From Saccharum officinarum (taxonomy: Eukaryota > Streptophyta > Magnoliopsida > Poales > Poaceae): DNA of 64,000 nt. The position numbers were made by a program, and so were the translations under genes. This document shows positions 12,290-23,106 of this stretch, piece by piece. The notes under the pieces are model-generated. The model searched no databases. It saw only the letters and a list, made by a program, of their open reading frames with translations, and had not been told where the DNA came from. The stretch is from positions 62,001 through 126,000 of the forward strand of contig CM036167.1 in assembly GCA_020631735.1 (NCBI GenBank), in the 5' to 3' direction. The stretch's first letter is position 1, and each line of letters starts with the position of its first letter.

Positions 12290-13387
12290 TGTAACAGAAC
12301 CGACCAATTATACGAGATTAAGTAAGAAAATCATCCACCGAGCAGACAATTTAGCAAACTTAAGCCCGTATAACCCGGTAGTCCGTGAAATCACGACAGA
12401 TTTCAAACCAATTTACAAACCAGCCAAGATCGTAATAAGTTCAGTGGTCACCATCACAAGTTACATAAAAGTTCGCGTCGCAAATACATCGGAGTTTAAA
12501 CATAGTTATTACAAACTAGTTTCAAATAAAAGTAGCGGAAGCATTTAGTTTAAATCACACACACACTCACACAAAGTTCGAGATAAAGTGCCAGCTCAGG
12601 GTCATCTTCCAACAAAAGCATCAGACGAGACAGTGAATAACCATTGCCCAAGGTCCTAAGCTTCTCCCATCGCAGGATAGAGGCAGTTGATACAGTAGCC
12701 ATAATACATCTGCCTATCTGCAACAAGTGGGAACAAAGCCCTGAGTACGAGAAGGTACTAAGCTAGACTTACCCGACAGAACCAAAATAAAAGACACCAA
12801 GGATCATGACAGGCTTTATGGTGGGGTAGCTGACTCATTTGCAAAAAAGGCATTTTTAGCATTTAAAGAATCTTTCCAAAAGCTTTTATATCAAGTTAAA
12901 TCTTTATTAACCTGTCAACTAAATTTGCACCTATACTAGAGTAACATGTAATTAAATAGGTAAGGATAACCAATGATCATTAACAACTTCCATCATGTCA
13001 TATTCCATATAAATGTCCAAGTGTTCCATTAATATTACTACGATGAAGTAGCTCAAGTCAAGTGTTCACTATCCAGTGAACGATGGTGATTCGAATCGAT
13101 TATTAACCAGCTGGTAATTTATTCCTCACACAAACCTCACTCACCCGCTAAAGTGAGGTGTTGGTCACCGAGTCAACCATTCAGGTAAAGTCGCGAGCTT
13201 GCCAGAAACCACATGTACCTAAGGGCCGCCCGACTGCTCTTTGGCCTTATCATCGCGCCCCCGTATCCTACCACTACTGCTTTGGTACAGTGCGTTGCGG
13301 GCAATCCACTCGGCCCGAATAATCTCACAGCTTCGCGGTCGAAAGGTACATTATTCGGCCAGCTAAATGTAAGGCATGCGTTCAACA
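12290..13387 (-). mobile_element. Chromovirus-type LTR, minus orientation, cut by the assembly gap
   Basis: It begins TGTAACAG on the plus strand directly after the Athila integrase tail. Its reverse complement matches, in order, the 3' part of the solo LTR at 5556-10119. For example the sequence at 13320-13387 corresponds inversely to 9010-9080 (the AACGCATGCCT and TTTCGACCGTGAAG blocks), and the block near 12715-12770 to 9650-9700. About 1.1 kb is present. The remaining roughly 3.4 kb would fall in or beyond the gap. The left flank AATTA (12285-12289) is the expected duplication, but no partner is visible. Confidence 0.7.
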
Positions 13388-13487
13388 NNNNNNNNNNNNN
13401 NNNNNNNNNNNNNNNNNNNNNNNNNNNNNNNNNNNNNNNNNNNNNNNNNNNNNNNNNNNNNNNNNNNNNNNNNNNNNNNNNNNNNNN
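13388..13487. other. Assembly gap (100 N)
   Basis: Exactly 100 N, the usual placeholder for a gap of unknown length. It lies inside the inverted LTR, so a repeat-induced break is the likely cause. Confidence 0.98.
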
Positions 13488-14204
13488 TCATGCATGGACC
13501 ACGTCGAGTAGAATTAAAGTTGGTAGCCGGAAAGGATTAGGCAGGCACAGTGGTAGGGAGAGAGACCGGGGAGAAAGGTGGACGAAAAGAGATGGCGTAT
13601 GTCCTGGAGTGTCGCCGTAGTGCTGGCCGATTGGCAGGTTTCAGGTTGCTGTTGCTCGCAGGCGCCATGATCGGCTGCCATGCTCCGAAGGACGACAGCG
13701 ATGGAGGTATGGGGGGACGCCGTTGATGCGCAGTGCAGTCTTCGGATTATTTGATCGATTCGATTCGTTGCAATACTGGATCATTTCTTTTCCCAACAAG
13801 ACCGCAGCTTGCCATGTTTCCTGAAGCCTAAGCCTTTAGACCCCTTTGAGCGAAAGAAATTTTGGGGATCAAAATCCTACATGGATTTTTTTTCTAGGCA
13901 ACCATTTGTTCAAGTGATAGAGCTTCTGTCTCGCAAAAACAAAAGTGATAGAGCTTCTACTGATCCTTTGAAAATTTCTATTGAAATGCTACTTAAATAG
14001 ATATTTTGAAATAGTTCTACCAAGAGACTAAACTTCTTGGAAAGTTTCCTTTGTATAAGTTTTTCTGTGCTCCATACAAATGTTCATCTTAACTTCCTTA
14101 ATATAATGCTTTATACTTTAAGAACTCTTCTTTCTCTTAATGAAATACATGTCTCGTGGTACAGTCGAGAGAAAAAAACTTTCTTAATATAATTCAAGGT
14201 ATTA
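13488..14204. other. Intergenic, nothing recognised
   Basis: Mixed composition DNA after the gap, with no convincing coding sequence. A 63-codon ORF at 13809-14000 has no motif. TA at 14203-14204 is the target of the next element. Confidence 0.4.
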
Positions 14205-14350
14205 CTTCCTCCTATTCCAAATTAGAAGTCGCTTTTACTTTTTTTGTTCACCCATTTTGCTACGTATCTAGACATATTATTATATCTAGATGCATAGCAA
14301 AATGAATGTAAAAAAAAAAGTCAAAAGCGACTTATAATTTAGAACCGGGG
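14205..14350. mobile_element. Stowaway-like MITE (146 bp)
   Basis: Long, nearly complete terminal inverted repeats: the left end runs CTTCCTCCTATTCCAAATTA and continues AGAAGTCGCTTT, and the right end is its imperfect reverse complement, ending AGAACCGGGG. TA flanks both sides (14203-14204, 14351-14352), the Tc1/mariner target. The CTCC-start, GTCGCTTT-type termini are typical of grass Stowaway families. Confidence 0.75.
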
Positions 14351-14439
14351 TATAATTCTAACCCTTTCGAGCTGGATGTTGTCCGCGTCCAACCTAGCTG
14401 CCGCCAACGCCCCTGACACACCGCTACAGATTTTATTTC

Positions 14440-14625
14440 TAGAGGTAGCTGAAAAGCATCTATAGAGGCGGCTGCTCTAGCGCCTCTGCTTTTCCGCCTT
14501 TGCAAATCAGTTGGGTGCTCAGCCACCTCTAAAAATGGGATTTCTAGAGGCGGATGGAAAACATGAGACATCTCTATAAATCGATTTATAGAGACGGTTG
14601 TATTTCGAGCCGCTTCTACAAATAG
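14440..14625. repeat. CACTA-like subterminal repeats, fragment
   Basis: Short motifs of the TAGAGGCGG / CGCCTCTA kind recur in both orientations (for example at 14461, 14486, 14545 and 14598). Such arrays are characteristic of subterminal regions of grass CACTA (En/Spm) elements. No CACTA terminus or target duplication was identified, so only a fragment is claimed. Confidence 0.35.
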
Positions 14626-15565
14626 TTTCTTAGAAATCATAAATCTAGACACAAAAAATAGCAAAAAAAGTTTTAAAACCCTAGGGGACACCACCGGGCA
14701 GCCTCACTGCATGTCGTTGCTAGTCACACGATTTTTCGCACATACGACAACAAAATAGCATCTCATTGTTTGTTTGTTTTTTTTTTTACATCCACTTATG
14801 CAATCTCACGAACACCTTCTTTTTTTTCTAAAATATGGTTCCACTCCGCCTACACCCACTTAGCTAGGATATATGATGCAACTTCCATCCACCAATCAAA
14901 CACACCCTAGTGGAGGCCAGAGCTAAGAGTTCTTAGAACAACTCCAGGACGCCCCTACTTAAGCCTCCACTGCTAAATATGAGTGCCTAGGGCAAAAACT
15001 GTGTTTCAAATTTCAACAGGACCCCTCCTTGAGCCCCAAATTTAGGTGGGCACCCAAATCCTTCCAGGCACCCATTCCCAGGGCTTAGCTTCAGGCCCAC
15101 ATCCTACGGTTTCACCTATTTCTTCCCGCGCTCCCACAAAATTGCCCCTCCGGCCATGCCCCTTCCGGTCGGAGCCATCGTCCGAGACTGTGCTGTTCAT
15201 CGAGGACCACCGCCGCACCACTAGCCACCCGTCGCTAGCATCGGGTCACCACACTCGTTGCCGCCAGCTAGGTCTACAGTGGGCCGATGCCACACTGCTG
15301 CCTGCCTGGTCCTTGTCAGGAACTGGCTCTCGAGTCTGGTGCGCCTCCACATGGCCACCTTCCCGACACGCGGCAGTGGCTGAAGGCGTTCGTCCCGGTG
15401 ACCAATGGACACCCAATGCACGCTCTTCCTCCCGACGATGGTTGGAGGCACTTGCGGTCCGGTGAGGCCCGCCTGTTCCCTTAACAACCGGCGTGTGGGA
15501 TCCGGGGCGCGATCTCCGCAACGGCTGGCACAAAGCTAGGAGCTCGAGGACGGGAAAGAATCGAC
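14626..15565. other. Intergenic, GC-rich patch without a supported gene
   Basis: The segment at 15040-15540 is GC-rich and open in several frames at once, a composition effect. None of the frames shows a domain, and the frames overlap on both strands. I see no gene. Confidence 0.4.
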
Positions 15566-15680
15566 GCCTGTTCGCTTGGCTGAAAAGCTATGGCTGAAAG
15601 TACTATTCGCTGATTTGTTGTAAGAGAAAAACACTGTTTGTTGGCTGAAAAAGTACGGCTTATAAAACAAGCGAACAGGC
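15566..15680. mobile_element. hAT-like MITE (115 bp)
   Basis: A perfect 12-bp terminal inverted repeat: GCCTGTTCGCTT at 15566-15577 and AAGCGAACAGGC at 15669-15680. The interior includes GGCTGAAAGTACT and TTGTTGTAAGAGAAAAACA. A diverged, inverted copy of the same element lies at 24735-24835. I cannot see a clean 8-bp duplication, so the hAT assignment is tentative. Confidence 0.6.
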
Positions 15681-15889
15681 CATATGGCGAGTGGGTCCTA
15701 TATAACAATGTCTATTAGGATGAATATGGAGGTTTTGACTTGAGAGCTTCTGCTAGAGCGGATGTAAAAAAAATTAGGAGAATCCTCAAATCAAAAGTAG
15801 AGACCCTGATTTGAGGACACTACTCAAGATATTTTAGAAAAGCTTGATTTAGAGCAAAGCCACAGTGACTTATTCCCATGTCCCAAAAA

Positions 15890-16156
15890 GTTTCAAGGTC
15901 AACACCTTGTGGTTGGAGGTGAAACAATTTCAACTTTGTTCATAGCTCTTCAACTTTGACCAATATGTATAAAAAATACTAACATTTATGATATTGAATA
16001 CACTATTATTAGATTAATTTTGAAATATATTCTTATAATAAACTATTCAGAGACATAGATATCGATATTGTCAAACCTAAGAAAATTTGATGTGTTTAAA
16101 ACCTAGATAGAATCATCTTGTTTCAGAGACGTAATAAGGAATTTGTAACGGAGAGA
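15890..16156. mobile_element. Degenerate Stowaway-related repeat
   Basis: The phrases CAACTTTGACC, TTTTGAAATATATTCTTATA and AAACTATTCAGAGACA, followed by AATGTAACGGAGAG-like sequence at the right end, resemble a longer Tc1/mariner-type MITE common in sorghum-group grasses. The ends are eroded and the boundaries approximate. Confidence 0.35.
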
Positions 16157-16159
16157 TTA

Positions 16160-16386
16160 GGGGGTGTTTAGTTCGCGAATTTTTTGGTTTTGGGTACTAT
16201 AGCTTTTTGTTTTATTTGGCAATTACTGTTTAATCATGAACTATTAGGCTTAAAAGATTCGTCTCGCGATTCACGGTGAACTGTGTAATTAGTTTTTTGT
16301 TTCGTCTACATTTAATACTCTATGCATGTGCCACAAGATTTGATGTGATGTTTTGGGGTGAAAAATTTTAGGAACTAAACATCCCC
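16160..16386. mobile_element. Tourist-like MITE (227 bp, TTA target duplication)
   Basis: Left end GGGGGTGTTTAGTTC. The reverse complement of the right end reads GGGGATGTTTAGTTCC. TTA occurs on both sides (16157-16159, 16387-16389). Interior phrases such as GATTCGTCTCGCGATT match a very abundant grass MITE family. It has no coding capacity. Confidence 0.75.
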
Positions 16387-16389
16387 TTA

Positions 16390-17660
16390 CATGGAAGTTG
16401 TTCTATCCAGGTCAGAAGAAAAGCCTCGATGACAGCGGCTATGATTTTGGTTTCGTGGTTGTAGCCTCACTGCTAGCCCAGCTGAAGACCGGCGCAGCCG
16501 CACCGAGATTAGCCGAACCGCAAAATCAAGGGCGATCGGTTTAATCACTCAACTCGATATTTCGAGGTGTAATTCCAAGGCTGCTTTTGTGCATTCGAGA
16601 TGAGCTAGTGCTGATGGACGAGGTGTGGCCATTTTTTATTCATCCATTACCGAAACTGCCGGCCATAGACTGCAGACCAGCCAGTTATCTGCAGTGTGTG
16701 TATTGCTACTCGGCACCAGGTGAACGAAGTCACGAACACAAGAATTCCAATCTTGAGCCGATATTCCAAATGACTGGAACGCATTCTCTCAGAGGTTGTT
16801 CCCAATTCCCATCAAGAAAATCAAAATAAATTCGGATCATGAATTTCAGAAAATCTTCAGAGATACGCACAGAACTATTCAGTTACTCGCCGAAAGGTCT
16901 GAAAAATCCACGTCATTACAATTTACAAACAGGACTTAAATTCGTATAGTGTTGTTACGATCGGGCCCACCTGTCAGATCTTTTCCCAGCGTAGGGGCTG
17001 TTTGCGCCGCGAGTCTCGGGCAACGCGAGACCCACCCACGCCACGGCCTGCACGGCTGCACGCTGCGCGGCGCGCGCAGGCCCAGGGGCAAGGGCGGCGG
17101 TTCCCCAAGCGCATCGGCATCGCCATTAGATTAGCGAGGAGGAGTAACCGCTTTGTTGATCCACCCGAAAAGCGCATCCTTTTACCACCAAACCTTTGCC
17201 TTTGACCCGTCCGCCCCACCCTCGCGCACCCTTTGTCTCTCCTTTGCACTTCGGCCTTGGCCTCGCCGCCTGAATCCCCCACAAGCCCCACACCAATCAC
17301 TGGAGGGGAGGGCTCGCGCTCAGTCCCAGTCCCAGTAGCCGCCGTACTATGCAGCTCAGGTCCGCGTCGCGCCGTCGCCATGGCTCAGTCATGTGAGTCT
17401 CCTACAGGTACAGGAGGCGCCGTCTCTCACCTCTCAGTGCCCGCAGTCAGCACCGGCAGCGCCATGGCCGCTCCTCGGTCCTACTAGCAAAGGTACCTCC
17501 TCCTGCTCCCCCGCTCGCCGTCGCCGGCTGACTGATTGATTGATTCGGGTGTCATTTTCCCCAGGTGGGGATGACCATTCCTGATCTGTTGCTTTAATGC
17601 CTCCCCCCATCACTTTCCAGATCCAACCCACCTCTTCTTCCTCCTCCCCGCCCGCGTCTT
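16390..17660. other. Upstream region of the kinase gene, CpG-rich from about 16970
   Basis: The sequence shifts from AT-rich to strongly GC-rich at about 16970-17480, as is usual around grass gene 5' ends. Many ORFs overlap on both strands here, and none is credible as protein. The upstream edge of the promoter cannot be fixed. An upstream exon or alternative transcription start in this patch is possible. Confidence 0.4.
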
Positions 17661-17667
17661 TATAAAT
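17661..17667 (+). promoter_or_regulatory. Candidate TATA box for the kinase gene
   Basis: TATAAAT between pyrimidine-rich sequence and CTCCCGTTGCCGC, about 910 bp upstream of the kinase ATG. If used, the 5' UTR would be long and probably spliced. TTGATTTTCAG ending near 18424 looks like a 3' splice site shortly before the coding start. No donor could be chosen with confidence. Confidence 0.35.
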
Positions 17668-18575
17668 CTCCCGTTGCCGCATTCACTGGCCACCGGAGTT
17701 ATCAGTGCCCCATGTCCTGACGCGGACGCGGGCGGAGCACACCACATGCGGATGTGCTGTGCTGTTGCCTCATATGATTCCGGTGTGCTCCTCCATCATA
17801 CCTGCCTCTCCTATTCTTCTTTTTTTTCCAGGGGAGGGGGAGAAAAGCGGGGGCAGCGAGTTGTGCGCCTTGTGAGCTCGCAGCTGTTCCAGGTTGCAAT
17901 GCCTCTGCTGCTCGTGCTTTAGTTTAGTCTGCCCCCCCCCCCTTTTCTTCCCGTTCGCTTTGGTTGGGGACATCTAAAATTTTTTCCCTTTCTTTGCTAA
18001 TCTCTCTGGACTCTGGCGCTGGCCCACTTCGCGCACCCTATTTTTGTGGGGAATGCCGGGGTGGGGGCTTGTGATTTTTTTGAGCCCTCGTTCTAGTGCT
18101 TGGCCTTTTGGGGAGTGTTGATGCGGCGTTATGGGGCGCTGGATCTGTTGTCAAACGCGAGCTCGTAGCACTCGCACTAGCTTGTCGGGGAGCCTGCGAG
18201 GTGATTTCTTGCCCATGGATCCTGAAAAGGATCCTCTTCTTTTCTCTCTTTCCTCATAGGTATCACCGTGTGTTTGCTATGCTCGTTTCTGCTTGTCTTC
18301 TTCGTTGTGGATTAGCGTCTCCTTGTTCATTTAGTTCGTTTTTGTTGGATTGCTCAAACTGCAGCCTGGTTTTCTTGCAGAACCTTTTGTAGTTCTGTTG
18401 CTAACGTGGCGAATTGATTTTCAGATCAGGAGTTGGGGATTGTGCTGCCACTCTGCTGAAAGTTTAGAGAAGGTGGACAAGTTGTGTGTTTCCCTGCCTG
18501 TTGGAGTCTGCACTTCTGTGTTCCTGATCAACTGCTCCTACGCGATTGTTGCCTTCTCAATCTGTCTCGCCAAGC

Positions 18576-20769
18576 ATGGCTGGGCAAACGGCAAAGGCAA
18601 AGGAAGCAGGAAAAGATGACAGACAAGGACCTGGAGCTGAGGCGACGAAAGAGAAGCTACTGCCGTCTCACCAGCAGCAAGAGTCTCCACCTTCTGTGGT
18701 GGACAAGGATTCTTCAGGTGTCTCTTCAGTCCCTGGCGATGAGTCGCCGCCAGTCCTGGATGGGGATTCTGGTGAGTTGAAAGTGGAGGAAAATTTGGAT
18801 GGTAATGGGAATAAGGAAAAGAAAATGTCTCAGAAGAGCAGTACAAGTGACGGCTTTGCTTCTGCTAAAGTGAGTGATGGGACAAGTAGTTTGAGGAAGA
18901 CCAGTGGTAGTGCGACGATGAGTACACGGGCTGATTTCACTGAGAGTGGGAAGAGCAGCATGTGCCGTGCGAGCACGGGCAGTGATATTAGTGATGAGAG
19001 CTCCTGCAGCAGCATGAGCAGTGCCACCACGAAGCCACACAAGGGGAATGATTCAAGGTGGGAGGCGATCCATGTGGTCAAGTCCAGGGATAATGTTCTT
19101 GGTCTGAATCATTTTAGGCTGCTTAAGAAGTTGGGTTCTGGTGATATAGGAAGTGTGTACCTCTCTGAATTGAGTGGTACACGAAGTTACTTTGCAATGA
19201 AGGTTATGGATAAGACTTCTTTGGCGAGTCGGAAGAAGCTGCTTCGAGCTCAGACTGAGCGGGAGATCCTGCAGTCCCTGGATCATCCATTTCTACCAAC
19301 CCTGTATACTCACTTTGAGACAGATAAGTTTTCATGCTTGGTTATGGAATTCTGCCCTGGAGGGGACCTTCATACTCTTCGCCAAAGGCAACCTGGAAAA
19401 TATTTTTCAGAGCAAGCAGCAAAGTATGTACTTCTGCTAATGATAAGTTCAATATCTTGCATAATTCACTAGTTACATTTTTTATCAGGATCTTGCACAA
19501 TGCTTATCTGCATGTCAACATGTTTGCATTGCAATTTTGTTCTATCATCATTTTGTGTGGAATAATTTGTTTGTACTCACATGGTTAGGTGCATATGACA
19601 TGTTTATGCATTTTCATGGCTAATGCAAACCTGTTTATTGCTGTCGATTGAGATGGTGGGATACTGTTGTATGCCCTTCAAAAGTTTCTTGTTGCATTCC
19701 TATGTTGATACAATTCAATAATTTGGATACTCATTGGATGACATGTATCTTGAAATGCTTTAGGTGCTAATGTTGAAATTCTGACCTATTTATAAATCTG
19801 TACTAGATTTGTGCTATTTTCTGTCTTCATTAAAATGACTTTAACTTATTTGGCACTGATTGGGTATCTTGATGTTTCAGGTTCTATGTAGCAGAGGTGC
19901 TCCTTGCATTGGAATATCTGCACATGCTTGGGATTATATACCGTGATCTTAAACCAGAAAATGTCCTCGTTCGGGAAGATGGCCACATCATGCTGTCAGA
20001 CTTTGATCTCTCTCTTCGCTGTTCAGTAAGCCCAACGGTGATCAAGTCTGCAAACCCTGGCCTAGATGCAATGCAGAGGAACAATGCAGCATACTGTGCC
20101 CAGCCTGCTTGCATCGAACCATCCTGCATTCAGCCCTCATGTGTAGCTCCAACTACTTGCTTTGGCCCCCGGTTCTTCTCCAAGTCCAAATCCAAGTCCA
20201 AGTCCAAGTCCAAGAAGGAGAAGTCAAAGCCTGATGCTCCAAACCAAGAGAACCTTTTCCCAGAGCTCATTGCTGAGCCAACTGATGCTCGCTCGATGTC
20301 CTTTGTTGGCACCCATGAGTACTTGGCCCCAGAAATAATAAAAGGGGAGGGCCATGGAAGTGCTGTGGATTGGTGGACCTTTGGCATATTCTTGTACGAG
20401 CTGTTGTTCGGCAAGACCCCTTTCAAAGGTTCAGGCAACCGGGCTACACTCTTCAACGTTGTGGGCCAGCCCTTGAGGTTCCCAGAGTCCCCAATAGTGA
20501 GCTTCTCTGCGAGGGACATGATAAGGGGATTGCTAGTCAAGGACCCGCAGCACCGACTTGGGTACAAGCGTGGTGCTACCGAGATAAAGCAGCATCCTTT
20601 CTTCGAGGGCGTGAACTGGGCTCTCATAAGGTGTGCGAGCCCTCCGGACATACCAAAGCCTGTTGAGCTCGAGTGTCGCCCAAAGCAAGTGCCATCAGCA
20701 AATGGAAAGGTCGCGCCAGTCGCTAACCAAAAGGGACCAGATAATTATCTAGAGTTTGAATTCTTCTAG
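18576..20769 (+). CDS. AGC VIII serine/threonine kinase, D6PK/G11A-like (2 exons)
   Basis: Exon 1 is 18576-19423 and exon 2 is 19881-20769, joined across a GT-AG intron with a codon split 2+1, giving 578 residues. I chose ATG 18576 ([12 protein letters not shown]); an in-frame TTG lies upstream but is not a likely start. Residues 1-179 are Ser-rich and low complexity. The kinase domain starts at about residue 180 with a GSGDIGSV glycine loop, Lys209, the catalytic YRDLKPEN (Asp305), D323-F-D instead of DFG, and APE at 432-434. About 105 residues lie between DFD and APE, including Cys-rich repeats and an (SK)n stretch. The protein ends LEFEFF, a PIF-type hydrophobic motif. DFD, the activation-segment insertion and the FxxF tail define plant AGC VIII kinases, whose D6PK members phosphorylate PIN auxin carriers at the plasma membrane. 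Substrate and location are inferred from the family. Confidence 0.93.
19424..19880 (+). other. Intron of the kinase gene (457 bp)
   Basis: The donor GTATGT follows the AGCAGCAAA codons and the acceptor is TTGATGTTTCAG. The intron is T-rich. Its position, just after the SEQAAK motif and before FYVAEV, is within the kinase domain. Reading through it instead gives stops within 50 bp. Confidence 0.9.
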
Positions 20770-21350
20770 GGATATTTTTGTGATTTCTGAACTGAAAGAG
20801 TGCATCTGGGCTGATGCTGTGAAAGAAAGTGAAAGATGATGAGCTACTCTAGGCATGTGCTTGGCTGGATTTTTTTTTCTGCCATTAGACTGTATGCTCG
20901 TTTCAGGATATCCGAGTTGTTTTTTTTTCCTGTTGAACTGCTTAACTCTAGGGTCTACTCAATCCATCATGTATGTTGCAATTTTCAGAACCCACCTATG
21001 GTACTTGAAATGGATTTCAGAGCTACTTGTTCTAGCTGTCTTTGTAATGCCTACTGTACTTTGTAATATTGATGCTTCCTCTTAGAACATGTCTTGCTCT
21101 ACAAATGGTGATATCTGAACATGGCATTGCTACTCATCTCAGTCTGTCGTGAAAAACAGAAACTGGTGTTTGCATTTGTTGGTTGTCCGGAGGTGAGATT
21201 GAGACCCCGGCAAGGCAATGCAACAAGAAGCTTCGATTTTGTAAGGCATTTTTAGGGTCCCTGGTCCCTGGAGCTAGCATCGGGACAACGGTTGTATTGT
21301 TGTGGGCTTGTAGCATAATGATTTGTTCCTCAATTCGCTGGATGTTTCGG
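20770..21350 (+). other. Kinase 3' UTR and downstream sequence
   Basis: Non-coding sequence after the TAG stop. It matters because a diverged copy occurs at about 34770-35412, which marks this block as one half of a segmental duplication. I could not pick a polyadenylation site. Confidence 0.55.
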
Positions 21351-21377
21351 GCATGATTGGTATACCTTGAATGTTTC

Positions 21378-21512
21378 GGGCCTGGTTGAACTTCAAGGCC
21401 AGGCCAGCCAGAGCCTGGTTTAGCAGCGCATGCACGTCTCCCAGGGAAACTTGCCTGGCGCGAGCACGGCTCCGAGCCTCCGAGGCGTCCGATTTCTCCA
21501 AACAGGCCCGCA
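21378..21512. mobile_element. Possible hAT-type MITE
   Basis: GGGCCTGGTTG at the left and the reverse complement GGGCCTGTTTGG at the right could be terminal inverted repeats of a short grass MITE. No target duplication was seen. Boundaries are approximate. Confidence 0.3.
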
Positions 21513-22109
21513 CTAATGCACACGCACCTTAGCATGTTTGTTTTATTGACTCATACAGTAAATTCAGTCGTTGCCAATCATAGGTACAGAGCGTTGTGTG
21601 TCCTCCGCATATGTCAGGCTTCTAGTGAACCAAATTTTCGGGCCTGCTTGGTTCCCTTCCTGCGCACTGTTGTGCGACGAGGATAGCAAAGAAGGGTATG
21701 CGTTTGGCAGGGGCTATCTGGCAAAGCTCCAGATTTAAGATTTACCTTTTTCGAAGGGAATTACTTCCTACCAACTAAACGTTTAAAATGCTAACTAATT
21801 TATGTAGGGATCGGGAGAGAATCACTTCTCTATTTACACTGGGAGCTGGGAGCTTAAAAAAAAACCCGCATCACCCTGTTCCCTGTTATATTCTAGGGTT
21901 TTTTAGATTACGCCATTACAATTTTCGAAGTTTGGAGATACGTCATTATAATTCGTCTATTCGGAGACCTGCCGTTATAATTTCATCTCTCCCACATCCA
22001 TGCTATTTTCTACGTCTTTTCACGTACATGGGCCCATTGTCAGGTACGTATTTGTACACAAACGTGTATAAACATTAAGGGGCCGCCTCCTACGTTAGAA
22101 TGCCCTCGC

Positions 22110-22265
22110 CCGCGGCGTCCAGCGCGCCAGGCGGAGCGGTGGGCCCGCCCGTGGTGTCCAGTGCACGAGGCGGAGCGTTGGCACCCGCCCGCGGTGGCCA
22201 TCGCGCGAGGCAGAACCTGCCCGCGGCCCGCGACGGCCAGCACGCGAGGTGGAGCATCTGGGTCA
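22110..22265. repeat. GC-rich degenerate minisatellite
   Basis: About four imperfect units of 37-45 bp sharing CCGCGG...CCAG(C/T)(G/A)C and GAGGCGGAGC-like phrases. This periodicity explains the overlapping ORFs on both strands here. Confidence 0.4.
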
Positions 22266-22388
22266 TCGTCGCCCATGACGGCCTGCACAAGGCTTCACGA
22301 GCTCGACGAGAGGATGCTGCTCGAGCTGCCCCCGTTCGTCGCCTCTGCTGAGTGCTGAGCACACCGTTGCCTCTGCCGACGCCTGCCC

Positions 22389-22740
22389 ATGCCCACCACA
22401 CCGACGGCGTTGCGCGCCGCGGAGTTCTCGTTCGAGTCGGTACTCCGCCCGAGCCACCCGACCTCCGCGGGGAACAAGTTTGTGTTCGCCGAGAACGCGA
22501 TGGGGACGCCGGGGGATCCTCGGCCAGCAGCGCGGGGAACATGTTCGCGTTCTTGGCTGCGCCGGAACGGCCCAACACGCCCACGGGTCCACCTCTAGGG
22601 GCAGCTTCGGGTTCGCGGCTTCTCCGGAGTGTCCGCTGACGCCCACCTCCAGGGGCTCCAACACCAGCACCAGCAGCCTCACGTTCTTGGCTTCGCCGAA
22701 GCAACCGTTGACGCCCATGGGATCCACTGCCAGCGGCTGC
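22389..22740 (+). pseudogene. Possible captured gene fragment with repeated FxFxAxP...TP motifs
   Basis: On the plus strand, in more than one frame, four related peptide blocks follow one another: KFVFAENAMGTPG, MFAFLAAPERPNTPTG, SFGFAASPECPLTPTS and SLTFLASPKQPLTPMGS. The spacing is about 70-90 bp. One or more frameshifts separate them. The repeated pattern looks like real former coding sequence rather than chance, but I do not recognise the family. Its place inside a possible TIR element suggests transposon capture. No intact ORF covers it. Confidence 0.4.
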
Positions 22741-23106
22741 GAGGCGTCCTTGATGCCCACAGGCGCAGCACACTCGTGTTGGCCACGTTCTTCATCACCT
22801 TCACGTTGCCCACCTGGGACCAAGAAATAATCAATTCTCATCGGTTCCTCACCCTGCTCCCTTCTACGAATCAAATACAATCATTCCATCGGAGAATCAA
22901 GAGCAGAGCTGAACAATGAGGGAGCGAACCTCTCCCAAACGGGGTCATAATCTTGCCTGATCGTCTCATCGACTGTGCGGGCAAGATTGGGTTTGCTCCC
23001 GCAAGTGAGCCAAATTGGCTCGCCCGCACGAGCGAGCTCCTCGTTGCTGCCGTTGGCTCAACTAGTTGAGGCGAGGCAAGTCTCTGCCAACAACCAAGCA
23101 GCCCTG

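Larger units (their letters stand above)
21639..23106. mobile_element. Possible TIR element (about 1.47 kb) with GC-rich cargo
   Basis: The left end CGGGCCTGCTTGGTT and the reverse complement of the right end CAGGGCTGCTTGGTT match at 13 of 15 positions. No convincing target duplication flanks them. The interior at 22080-22880 is much more GC-rich than its surroundings. It lies inside the 3.6 kb that is absent from the paralogous region at 35340-35420, which fits a later insertion. The superfamily is not decided. Confidence 0.4.

Noticed and set aside
15046..15533. Overlapping ORFs of 65-139 codons
   Set aside because: Four or more overlapping frames on both strands in a GC-rich patch, none with a domain.
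18096..18619. Upstream ORFs before the kinase ATG
   Set aside because: 98- and 89-codon frames overlap in what is most likely the kinase 5' UTR or its intron; no domains are present.
22090..22880. 227- and 205-codon minus-strand ORFs
   Set aside because: They run antisense through a GC-rich minisatellite and the plus-strand FxFxAxP blocks. Arg/Gly/Ala-rich composition indicates a shadow.
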